Positions 26,628 to 33,777 of a stretch of 44,487 bases of DNA are shown here, one piece after another. The translations under genes were made by a program, and so were the position numbers. The stretch spans positions 1-44,487 of the forward strand of contig JAQXKS010000069.1 of NCBI GenBank assembly GCA_029010575.1, given 5' to 3'. The first letter of the stretch is position 1. Each line of letters opens with the position of its first letter. This stretch comes from Bacteroidales bacterium (lineage in GTDB: Bacteria; Bacteroidota; Bacteroidia; Bacteroidales; UBA932). The notes under the pieces are model-generated. The model made no database searches. It was given only the letters and a program-made list of their open reading frames with translations, and was not told where the DNA came from.

Positions 26628-26664
26628 AGAGAGCGGTTCTGACTAATCGGAACTGCTCTCTTTT
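26628..26664 (+). terminator. Intrinsic terminator after tRNA-Arg
   Basis: A 12-bp stem, AGAGAGCGGTTC (26628-26639) with GAACTGCTCTCT (26650-26661), one G-U pair and a 10-nt loop, followed by TTTTCTTATT. It starts on the base after the tRNA CCA. Its right arm also encodes the last residues of the minus-strand Cys-rich gene. On the minus strand the T-run after the stem is too short for efficient termination. Confidence 0.85.
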
Positions 26665-26882
26665 CTTATTACATCGAAAAGAGTACAGCTACTATAGTCT
26701 GGGCATTCCTTCGCACAAAGGTCACAATACCTCTCTTGGGCACATCTTCTGATTTGGCAGCCTCTATCACAAAAATCCAGTTTTTTGCCATCTCCCTTGC
26801 ATCCGGAACATCCGGAAGGATATAAAGGACATGAAGCACAGTCGAAACCACAATAAGCTATATGGAAGTTATTTCTTTGCAT
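26643..26882 (-). CDS. Small cysteine-rich protein, DUF3795-like
   Basis: About 79 residues with eleven cysteines, in the order YCGFDCASCPLYPSGCSGCKG, FCDRGC, RRC, YCDLC, ECPDYSSC. The opening YCGxDCxxCP resembles DUF3795, a family of small proteins thought to bind metal or an iron-sulfur centre. Function unknown. It overlaps the end of xerD by 14 bp from the ATG at 26882 (32 bp from 26900), so it is the last gene of that unit. Its final codons (Lys-Glu-Ser-Ser-Ser-Asp) lie within the terminator of the opposing tRNA gene. The start is uncertain by six residues. Confidence 0.75.
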   Translation of the reverse strand: MQRNNFHIAYCGFDCASCPLYPSGCSGCKGDGKKLDFCDRGCQIRRCAQERYCDLCAKECPDYSSCTLFDVIRKESSSD

Positions 26883-27768
26883 TTCTGGGATGATGGTCAA
26901 GTATCCCTTTCTGCCACTTGGCAGAATCTACATGAGTATAGACCTGTGTAGTGAGAATGCTTTCATGACCGAGCATTTGCTGCACAGCTCTCAGATCTGC
27001 ACCGTTTTCCACCAGATGAGTGGCAAAGGAGTGTCTAAAAGTATGAGGCGATATCTCTTTTTCAATGCCTGCAATTGCTGCTTGATTTTTAACTATGAGA
27101 TAGACCATCACCCGCGTAAGGTGATTGCCTCTACTATTAGTAAAAACATAATCGAGATATCTGGGTTTGACCACTCTGTAGGGTGATTCAAGCCATTTTT
27201 TGATATAATCCAGCGCAGTAGAGTTTATTGGAATAATCCTTTGCTTGTTTCCCTTTCCTATCACCTTTACAAACCCCTCCTCCTGAAAGATATCACTTAT
27301 TTTCAATAAAATAAGCTCACTTACCCGCATTCCTGTCGAATAAAGGGTCTCAAGTATAGCCTTGTTCCTGTGACCCAAAGGTTCAGACAGGTCAACACTA
27401 TCTATTATTGCATCTACCTCATCTACTGTAAGCACTGAAGGAAGAGTGGGATTTATCTTGGGAAGTTCCAGCAGTTCAGCTGGATTTTCATCTTTGATTC
27501 CCTCAATTTCAATATAGCTGTAAAACGACTTGATAGAACTGACAAAACGCGCCTGACTTCTTTTGGAGAAACGGTTAACCATCATATAATACAGATACTC
27601 AGAGATATCTTCTCTGGTTACCTCCAGAGGATCCTCCACCTCTGATCTCTCAGCAAACTTCTTGATATCACTTGTATAAGAGATGACAGTACTCTTGGAG
27701 AGTGAGCGTTCAAGTTGGAGAAAAAGAGAAAATTCATCAATAAGTTTTTGCCATTTGTCACTTATCAT
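26869..27768 (-). CDS. xerD: Tyrosine recombinase XerC/XerD
   Basis: A site-specific recombinase of 299 residues that resolves chromosome dimers. The N-terminal SAM-like core-binding domain covers residues 1-90. The catalytic domain has R148 (TGMRVSEL), K172 (GKGNKQR), H242 and R245 (HTFRHSFATHL), H268 (MLGHES) and nucleophile Y277. All six expected residues are present and the length is typical. It is flanked by housekeeping genes with no att-like repeats or cargo, so it is a chromosomal Xer and not an integrase. It overlaps nth by 11 bp. XerD versus XerC cannot be settled here. Confidence 0.9.
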   Translation of the reverse strand: MISDKWQKLIDEFSLFLQLERSLSKSTVISYTSDIKKFAERSEVEDPLEVTREDISEYLYYMMVNRFSKRSQARFVSSIKSFYSYIEIEGIKDENPAELLELPKINPTLPSVLTVDEVDAIIDSVDLSEPLGHRNKAILETLYSTGMRVSELILLKISDIFQEEGFVKVIGKGNKQRIIPINSTALDYIKKWLESPYRVVKPRYLDYVFTNSRGNHLTRVMVYLIVKNQAAIAGIEKEISPHTFRHSFATHLVENGADLRAVQQMLGHESILTTQVYTHVDSAKWQKGILDHHPRNAKK

Positions 27769-28408
27769 ACTCTACTTTATTTTTTTCATGCTCCTTACAC
27801 CACTGGGAAATACCGCACTCCTGACATTTTGGATTGCGGGCTGTGCAGATATAACGGCCATGGAGAATGAGCCAATGATGCGCAGTGGCCCTATATTCGG
27901 CAGGAATATGGGCTGTTAGATCCTTCTCCACCTTCTCAGGAGTAGAGCCTTTAGAAAGACCGATCCGGTGGGACACCCTGAAGACGTGAGTGTCGACTGC
28001 AATAACCGGCTCGTTAAACAGAATAGAAGCTACCACATTCGCAGTCTTCCTTCCCACCCCCGGAAGTTTCATGAGTTTTTCGACACTGTCAGGAATCTCT
28101 CCATCGAAATCACTCACAAGCATCTTTGACATCCCTATAAGATGCTCACCTTTGCTGTTGGGATAAGAGACAGATCTGATGATGGCATACAAATCTTCAA
28201 AAGAGGCCTCCGAAAGCGCTTTCGGTGTAGGATACTTACTGAAAAGCACCGGAGTAACCATGTTGACTCTCTTGTCGGTACACTGAGCAGAAAGAATTAC
28301 AGCGCACAACAACTCGAATCCATTCGAGAAATTCAACTCGGATCGGACTGATGGTCTGTTGAGCCTGAACCATTCAATAATGGCATCGTATCTATCATTC
28401 AGTTTCAT
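27758..28408 (-). CDS. nth: Endonuclease III
   Basis: A base-excision-repair DNA glycosylase/AP lyase for oxidised pyrimidines, 216 residues. The helix-hairpin-helix LPGVGRKTANVVAS holds catalytic K121, and D139 is in AVDTHVFRV. The C-terminal [4Fe-4S] loop is C188-x6-C195-x2-C198-x5-C204, the exact Nth spacing. It overlaps xerD by 11 bp and the ABC ATPase gene by 4 bp (ATGA type). Confidence 0.96.
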   Translation of the reverse strand: MKLNDRYDAIIEWFRLNRPSVRSELNFSNGFELLCAVILSAQCTDKRVNMVTPVLFSKYPTPKALSEASFEDLYAIIRSVSYPNSKGEHLIGMSKMLVSDFDGEIPDSVEKLMKLPGVGRKTANVVASILFNEPVIAVDTHVFRVSHRIGLSKGSTPEKVEKDLTAHIPAEYRATAHHWLILHGRYICTARNPKCQECGISQWCKEHEKNKVEYDK

Positions 28409-29103
28409 GCTTCTTCCCTTATCAAATTACAAGAACAGTTCTCACAAAGCCACCTCTTGCCGGGAAATTTGGATATTATAGAACGGTTATGTGTTACCAT
28501 TATGACAGCCGGTCCCATTTCCCTATTGATATTCAACAGAAGATTCATGATACCTTCAGCTGTTTCATCATCAAGATTTCCGGTAGGTTCATCAGCCAAA
28601 ATAATATCAGGTTCGTTAAGCAGGGACCTTGCAATTGCTATACGCTGCTGCTCCCCACCTGAGAGTTGGTGAGGCATCTTGTGAGCCTTCAGAGACATGC
28701 CTACACCTTCAAGGACGCTCTTGATTCTACTGTCGATATCCCTTGAATTGCTCATTCCAGTTGCCTTGAGAACAAAAGCTAAATTATCATACACTGACCT
28801 GTCCATCAATAGCTGGAAATCCTGAAAGACCACCCCTATCTTTCTTCTAAGATACGGTATCTTCCTATTCTTGAGCTTGAGAAGGTCAAACTCTCCTACC
28901 CTTGCCACCTTTCCCTTTACCGGCAATTCGCTGATGAGAGACTTGATAATGGAAGTCTTTCCACTACCTACTTTTCCTTCGATATAAATGAACTCTCCCT
29001 TATTGACAGACATATTAAGAGAGTCAATAATCAGATTCCCATTGTTGAAAATGGAGATATCCTCGAACAGGATAATCGGAAGAGCTTTTTCTGGAGAATC
29101 CAT
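28405..29103 (-). CDS. FtsE/LolD-like ABC transporter ATP-binding protein
   Basis: 232 residues with one ABC domain: Walker A GKVGSGKTS, Q-loop VVFQDFQLL, signature LSGGEQQRIAIARSLL, Walker B DIILADEPTGNLD and switch VMVTHNRSII. The sequence is of the FtsE/LolD type, which pairs with FtsX- or MacB-like permeases in division or lipoprotein release. No permease gene is adjacent. The tail CENCSCN is an unusual cysteine cluster. An in-frame start at 29157 would lie within the terminator of the upstream operon and encodes no conserved residues, so I use the ATG at 29103, 12 bp from that terminator. It overlaps nth by 4 bp. Confidence 0.85.
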   Translation of the reverse strand: MDSPEKALPIILFEDISIFNNGNLIIDSLNMSVNKGEFIYIEGKVGSGKTSIIKSLISELPVKGKVARVGEFDLLKLKNRKIPYLRRKIGVVFQDFQLLMDRSVYDNLAFVLKATGMSNSRDIDSRIKSVLEGVGMSLKAHKMPHQLSGGEQQRIAIARSLLNEPDIILADEPTGNLDDETAEGIMNLLLNINREMGPAVIMVTHNRSIISKFPGKRWLCENCSCNLIREEA

Positions 29104-29114
29104 CGAAACAATAT

Positions 29115-29152
29115 AAAAAAGGGGAAGAAGTCCCGCAGGACAATCCTCCCCT
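29115..29152 (-). terminator. Terminator between GGGtGRT gene and ftsE-like gene
   Basis: On the minus strand there is a two-tier hairpin: outer stem AGGGGAG/TTCCCCT (one G-U pair), inner stem GTCC/GGAC, then TTTTTT (29115-29120). It lies 13 bp after the stop codon at 29166 and ends 12 bp before the ATG of the next gene, so it separates the CoA-transferase operon from the repair genes or attenuates read-through. Confidence 0.8.
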
Positions 29153-29165
29153 GTCAAAATGAAAG

Positions 29166-30179
29166 CTATTTATTCAAAGCTGTAGCCACATCGACAGCCA
29201 CAGCAACTGTTGCACCCACCATAGGGTTATTGCCTATTCCAAGGAAGCCCATCATCTCGACATGAGCCGGAACTGAAGAAGAGCCGGCAAACTGAGCATC
29301 CGAGTGCATACGACCCATGGTATCAGTCATACCATATGAAGCAGGACCTGCCGCCATATTGTCGGGATGAAGAGTACGTCCTGTACCACCACCTGAAGCA
29401 ACAGAGAAGTAATTCTTACCCTGAAGCATACATTCCTTTTTATAGGTTCCTGCAACGGGATGCTGGAAACGGGTAGGGTTGGTAGAATTACCTGTAATGG
29501 AAACATCCACTCCCTCCTTATGCATAATGGCTACCCCTTCACGGACATCATTCGCACCGTAACATCTCACTTTTGCACGAGGACCGTCACTATAAGCAAC
29601 TTCCCTTACGATTTTGAGTTCACCGGTGAAATAGTCAAAATCTGTCTCTACATATGTAAAACCATTGATACGCGAGATAATAAGAGCTGCATCCTTACCC
29701 AGACCGTTAAGAATACACCTGAGGGGTTCTTTACGCACCTTATCAGCTTTTGCTGCAATCTTGATAGCGCCTTCAGCTGCTGCAAAAGATTCATGTCCTG
29801 CAAGGAATGCAAAACATTTGGTCTCTTCGCGCAGAAGACGGGCAGCCAGATTTCCATGTCCGATACCTACTTTACGGTCATCGGCAACAGAACCGGGGAT
29901 ACAGAAAGACTGGAGACCTACTCCGATAGCTTCTGCTGCTTCTGCTGCATTCTTGCATCCTCTCTTGAGAGCAATAGCCGCACCCACTACGTAAGCCCAT
30001 TTTGCATTTTCAAAACAGATAGGCTGTGTCTCCTCACAAGTCTTGTAAGGATCGAGACCATACTGTTCGCAGATTTCATTGGCTTCTTCGATGCTTTTGA
30101 TTCCTTCAGCATTGAGAACAGAGAGAATCTGATTCATTCTTCTGTCCTGACTTTCAAATTTAACATTTCTTATTGCCAT
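29166..30179 (-). CDS. GGGtGRT-family protein (uncharacterised)
   Basis: 337 residues. The run FSVASGGGTGRTLHPDNMA, with GGGTGRT at 263-269, is the signature that names this family of unknown function. Other conserved-looking parts are GVGLQSFCIPGSVADDRKVG and GNSTNPTRFQHPVAGTYKKEC. Nine cysteines (C37, C48, C55, C75, C93, C122, C155, C206, C250) are candidates for an iron-sulfur or metal site. There is no signal peptide and no membrane segment, so it is cytoplasmic. It lies 12 bp after the IscU-like gene, with which the family is known to travel. A role in iron-sulfur chemistry is inferred from that pairing; no activity is known to me. Confidence 0.82.
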   Translation of the reverse strand: MAIRNVKFESQDRRMNQILSVLNAEGIKSIEEANEICEQYGLDPYKTCEETQPICFENAKWAYVVGAAIALKRGCKNAAEAAEAIGVGLQSFCIPGSVADDRKVGIGHGNLAARLLREETKCFAFLAGHESFAAAEGAIKIAAKADKVRKEPLRCILNGLGKDAALIISRINGFTYVETDFDYFTGELKIVREVAYSDGPRAKVRCYGANDVREGVAIMHKEGVDVSITGNSTNPTRFQHPVAGTYKKECMLQGKNYFSVASGGGTGRTLHPDNMAAGPASYGMTDTMGRMHSDAQFAGSSSVPAHVEMMGFLGIGNNPMVGATVAVAVDVATALNK

Positions 30180-30191
30180 ACCAATCTCTCC

Positions 30192-30893
30192 TTATTCTTT
30201 ACGTGGATCAATAAATTTCACTGCACCCTGCTCCTCAGAGAAACGGCCGTAAGTACCGGTTACCTTCTTGAGAGCCTCATTGGCATCTGTTCCCTTCTTG
30301 ATTTCATCCATGAATTTGCCAAGGTGCACGAATTCATATCCGATAATCTGATTATCCTTGTCAAGAGCGATTCTTGAACAATATCCTTCAGCCATTTCAA
30401 GATATCTGGGACCTTTGGCCAGAGTACCGAACATAGTACCAGTCTGACTGCGAAGTCCTTTACCGAGGTCTTCAAGACTTGCGCCTATAGCAAGACCGCC
30501 TTCTGAGAAAGCACTCTGAGTACGTCCATAGACAATCTGAAGGAAAAGTTCTCTCATTGCTGTATTGATAGCATCACATACCAAGTCTGTATTAAGAGCT
30601 TCAAGGAGAGTCTTGCCGGGAAGGATCTCAGAAGCCATTGCAGCTGAGTGAGTCATACCGGAACATCCGATTGTTTCAACAAGCGCTTCCTGAATAATAC
30701 CATCCTTTACATTGAGAGTCAACTTGCAGGCTCCCTGCTGAGGTGCACACCAACCGATACCGTGTGTAAGACCGGAGATATCGGTAATTTCCTTACTTTT
30801 TACCCATTTTCCCTCTTCAGGAATGGGTGCGGGACCGTGATTAGCCCCTTTTGCCACGCAACACATCTGTTGCACTTCGTGTGAATAAATCAT
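30192..30893 (-). CDS. IscU/NifU-like iron-sulfur scaffold-type protein
   Basis: 233 residues. The N-terminal 140 residues resemble the IscU/NifU-N scaffold fold: cysteines C49 (GIGWCAPQQGAC), C77 (ETIGCSGM) and C106 (LVCDAI) sit near the usual triad, and C11-C12 form an extra pair. The C-terminal 90 residues (after FSEGGLAIGASLEDLG) are specific to the group paired with GGGtGRT proteins. It is longer than IscU (about 130 residues). IscU would build [2Fe-2S] clusters; no isc/suf genes are nearby, so a dedicated role for the partner gene is more likely than general assembly. It lies 28 bp after the CoA-transferase gene. Confidence 0.8.
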   Translation of the reverse strand: MIYSHEVQQMCCVAKGANHGPAPIPEEGKWVKSKEITDISGLTHGIGWCAPQQGACKLTLNVKDGIIQEALVETIGCSGMTHSAAMASEILPGKTLLEALNTDLVCDAINTAMRELFLQIVYGRTQSAFSEGGLAIGASLEDLGKGLRSQTGTMFGTLAKGPRYLEMAEGYCSRIALDKDNQIIGYEFVHLGKFMDEIKKGTDANEALKKVTGTYGRFSEEQGAVKFIDPRKE

Positions 30894-30921
30894 ACTAACT
30901 ATTATATAAATAATCTTTAAC

Positions 30922-32226
30922 TTACTTTACAAAATGGTAGTGAGAGCCGAACCTTTCAAATGCGGCCTTGTCGAGTGACTCCCTATGGTCAGGATGGGCT
31001 ACACTGATTATAAGCTTTGCTCTCTCCTGCAGAGACTTGCCATATAAGTCAACAGCTCCGTACTCTGTCACGAACCAGTGGATGTGATTTCTGGTAGTGA
31101 CGACACCGGCACCCGGGGTGAGAATAGGTGCAATCTTGCTGACTCCCTTATTGGTAACTGAGGGCATAGCAATAATCGCTTTTCCTCCCTGTGACATGGA
31201 AGCTCCGTAGATAAAATCTATCTGACCGCCTACTCCACTATAAAAAGTGGTTCCAAGCGAATCTGCACAGACCTGACCGGTAATATCAACCTGCAAAGCG
31301 GAGTTGATGGCAGTAACCTTGGGATTCTTGGCAATTATGTAGGGGTCGTTCGTATAGGCCACATCCATCATTGCCACCATAGGATTGTCATCTATGAAGT
31401 CATAAACCTCTTGAGAACCCATCAGGAATGTAGAGACTATCTTTCCTTTGTCAATAGCCTTGGCAGCTCCATTTATAACCCCGCTTTTAACCAAAGGAAG
31501 CACACCATCTGCAAACATCTCAGTATGTATACCGAGGTTTTTATGACCGGAGAGCTGGCTGAGGACCGCATTGGGGATAGCACCAATTCCCATCTGAAGG
31601 GTGGCTCCATCTTCAATGAGAGATGCACAATTCATACCAATCTTTTCCTCAATTTCCGTAGGCTCAGAAAAATGGGCAGGAGTCAGAGGCTTATCGTCTT
31701 CAACAAAGAAATCTATCATTGAGACAGGAATCATTGCATCACCAAAAGCCCTTGGAACATACTTATTAACTACCGCGATGACATAATCTGCACACTCTAT
31801 TGCCGCAAGAGTAGCATCAACAGAGGTTCCCAATGATACATAGCCATGCTTGTCTACAGGAGAGACCTGAACCATTGCCACATTGCAGGGAAGAACACCT
31901 GATCTATATAGTTTCTGGGTTTCACTTAAGAAAATAGGAATATAATCTGCATATCCGGCCTGAACACTCTTCCTTACATTTCCACCTACAAAGAAAGCTT
32001 CGTGAAAGAAAATTCCTTCATACTCCTTATTGACATATGGAGCTGTCCCCTCGGTATGAAGATGATGGATTCGGACGTCTTTCAATTCACCCGAATCACC
32101 GCGCCTACACAGGGCGTCGATAAGGATTTGAGGAGCCGAAGCAACACTGCTAAGATGTACATGATCACCTGATTTGACCACCTTAACGGCTTCATCAGCT
32201 GAAACAAACTGGATATTATAATTCAT
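30922..32226 (-). CDS. Acyl-CoA:acetate CoA-transferase (AbfT/Cat1-like, acetyl-CoA hydrolase family)
   Basis: 434 residues of the family that includes 4-hydroxybutyrate CoA-transferase and butyryl-CoA:acetate CoA-transferase. The catalytic glutamate is E236 in LGIHTEMFADG, followed by GVGGQIDFIYGASMSQGGKA and the conserved C-terminal part HIHWFVTEYGAVDLYGK. It moves CoA between acetate and an acyl group, typical of anaerobic fermentation. The exact acyl substrate cannot be read. It is the first gene of the operon, with a near-consensus promoter, and precedes the IscU-like and GGGtGRT genes. Length is normal. Confidence 0.88.
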   Translation of the reverse strand: MNYNIQFVSADEAVKVVKSGDHVHLSSVASAPQILIDALCRRGDSGELKDVRIHHLHTEGTAPYVNKEYEGIFFHEAFFVGGNVRKSVQAGYADYIPIFLSETQKLYRSGVLPCNVAMVQVSPVDKHGYVSLGTSVDATLAAIECADYVIAVVNKYVPRAFGDAMIPVSMIDFFVEDDKPLTPAHFSEPTEIEEKIGMNCASLIEDGATLQMGIGAIPNAVLSQLSGHKNLGIHTEMFADGVLPLVKSGVINGAAKAIDKGKIVSTFLMGSQEVYDFIDDNPMVAMMDVAYTNDPYIIAKNPKVTAINSALQVDITGQVCADSLGTTFYSGVGGQIDFIYGASMSQGGKAIIAMPSVTNKGVSKIAPILTPGAGVVTTRNHIHWFVTEYGAVDLYGKSLQERAKLIISVAHPDHRESLDKAAFERFGSHYHFVK

Positions 32227-32250
32227 ATTCTATTTATTTTGATTAATCCT

Positions 32251-32282
32251 CAAATATAATTCACAAAGCGCAAATTTACAAA
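32251..32282 (-). promoter_or_regulatory. Consensus promoter for CoA-transferase operon
   Basis: On the minus strand, TTTG (32279-32282), a 20-bp spacer and TATATTTG (32251-32258) match the -33/-7 consensus fully. Transcription would start near 32244, giving a leader of about 18 nt before the ATG at 32226. It lies just after the terminator of the redox operon, so the two units are insulated. Confidence 0.75.
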
Positions 32283-32290
32283 AATATCCC

Positions 32291-32326
32291 AAAAAAAAGG
32301 TCGCCCGCAAATTAATGCGGACGACC
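32291..32326 (-). terminator. Terminator of envelope redox operon
   Basis: An 11-bp stem, GGTCGCCCGCA (32299-32309) with TGCGGACGACC (32316-32326), one G-U pair and a 6-nt loop, followed on the minus strand by eight T's (32291-32298). It lies 22 bp after the stop codon of the last redox gene (32348). Confidence 0.88.
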
Positions 32327-32347
32327 ATACAAAAATCAAGGATAAAA

Positions 32348-33763
32348 TTATTCCATCTGGTAATCGAGATCCTCACCTACCTTTATTGTGCGGCAGTTAT
32401 CTTCGATGTAGTCGAAGAAGTTAGTATATCCTGCTCCCTTGACATCACCAGTGAATTTACCTTCTCTAAGCACAACTACTACAACAGAAAGATTTTCGTT
32501 CTTTCTAACTGTAGAAGGAATAGCAGCAGAGAATTCGAGAACTTTTTCTTCATTAGCTGTGAAGATATAGTCGTCACCCATAACATTTTCAGTAAGCGCA
32601 ATTTTAGCTACATTATCGTGAACATAGTCACTTGATGCATTCGACTGAGCCTGTACACAACCACTTTCAACGAGGAAGGCCATCACTCTGTATTTCTTAG
32701 CTTCATTTGATTTGATCTTGATAGAAGCATTTACATTGCCGTCAGCTACAGTAAGACTTCCACCTATGTTAGAGATAGCCCAAAGTTCCTGTTTTGCGAG
32801 AGCTTCTTCTTTAAGCTGGGTATAAAGTTCCACCTGTCTGTCTTCCTTAATGTTAACACAGTCGACATAGTTATTAAAAACGCCTGAAGGATAACCTGTT
32901 ACACCATACTGCTTTGAAATAGCACTCATATCAGGGAATGTAAGACCTCCGTCTGAATTACCGTAGAAGTTTACAATTGCAAATCTTTCAGGATCTTCAT
33001 CAATAGCTCTGTGCATTGCACTTGCCATAATAGGACAATAGCCGCACCATGTTGCAGTAAATCTGAAGAAGATATTACGTTTGAAAGGAGTCTTTGAACT
33101 CATCTGAGCGACAGGTATTTCGATTTCATGTCCGTTAGAGGCCTTAAGAACCACCTTATCTTCTCGGAAATTTTCAGAAGATTCCTTTACGGTAGCCTTG
33201 AGGGTGGTAACAACATACTGAGACTTGGTCTTCTTGTCAGAAAGAATCAAAGAGTCAGTAGCTGATTCCTTAACAATTTCGAGCCAAGAGGGTGCAGAGG
33301 CCACTTCGAAAGGAAGAGTGCCCTCAACTTCGATAGGAAGAGACGATTCAACCTGAGATTTGAAAGTGTAGCTGGAATTGATAGAGGCAATACCCTGAAG
33401 GCCCCTCATTATTGCCACATATGTTGAGATCTTTTCACCATCCTGAATACCAAGCTTGTCTTCGATTTCATGGAAGGAGTCATTTGACTTGAGAGAGGTG
33501 AATTTGAGATTGACATCACCTGCAAAACCGCTCTTGGGAGAGACCTGAAGCCAATCAGGACACTTAACAATCATCCAGTTGTTTTCAAACTTATGAGGCA
33601 GTTCAACACTTTCACCCTCAACAGAAGAGAATACGTACTGTACGTCTGTAACAGTAGGCTCATCAGGACCATCATCAGGACCTTCTGTTTTCTGCTGACA
33701 GGAAACAAGAGCAAACATAGAAGCTGCAAAAAGCAGAATGAATTTAAAAATGTTCTTTTTCAT
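32348..33763 (-). CDS. Omp28-related lipoprotein with thioredoxin-like domain (second copy)
   Basis: 471 residues. A lipoprotein signal ends in LVSC (lipidated C22), followed by an acidic linker. Residues about 40-220 look like two BACON/Ig-like modules (CPDWLQVSPKSGFAGDVNLKF, then SSYTFKSQVESS onward). From about 228 there is a thioredoxin-like domain with FTATWCGYCPIM (C240-GY-C243) and a cis-Pro segment GYPSGVFNN. The Omp28-type C-terminus follows. Expected at the outer membrane with its redox centre in the periplasm. It lies 14 bp after the DUF6029 gene and 22 bp before the terminator. It is a paralogue of the gene at 35883-37295. Likely an oxidoreductase or electron carrier served by DsbD; substrate unknown. 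Confidence 0.85.
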   Translation of the reverse strand: MKKNIFKFILLFAASMFALVSCQQKTEGPDDGPDEPTVTDVQYVFSSVEGESVELPHKFENNWMIVKCPDWLQVSPKSGFAGDVNLKFTSLKSNDSFHEIEDKLGIQDGEKISTYVAIMRGLQGIASINSSYTFKSQVESSLPIEVEGTLPFEVASAPSWLEIVKESATDSLILSDKKTKSQYVVTTLKATVKESSENFREDKVVLKASNGHEIEIPVAQMSSKTPFKRNIFFRFTATWCGYCPIMASAMHRAIDEDPERFAIVNFYGNSDGGLTFPDMSAISKQYGVTGYPSGVFNNYVDCVNIKEDRQVELYTQLKEEALAKQELWAISNIGGSLTVADGNVNASIKIKSNEAKKYRVMAFLVESGCVQAQSNASSDYVHDNVAKIALTENVMGDDYIFTANEEKVLEFSAAIPSTVRKNENLSVVVVVLREGKFTGDVKGAGYTNFFDYIEDNCRTIKVGEDLDYQME

Positions 33764-33777
33764 CAGTAATTAATTAT

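Noticed and set aside
26869-27768. Tyrosine recombinase as phage or integron integrase
   Set aside because: It has typical XerC/D length, overlaps nth, and no att repeats, cargo genes or composition change are seen around it; the nearby tRNA-Arg shows no 3'-end duplication.
29104-29157. Upstream start for the ftsE-like gene
   Set aside because: Its first 18 codons are the terminator hairpin of the preceding operon.
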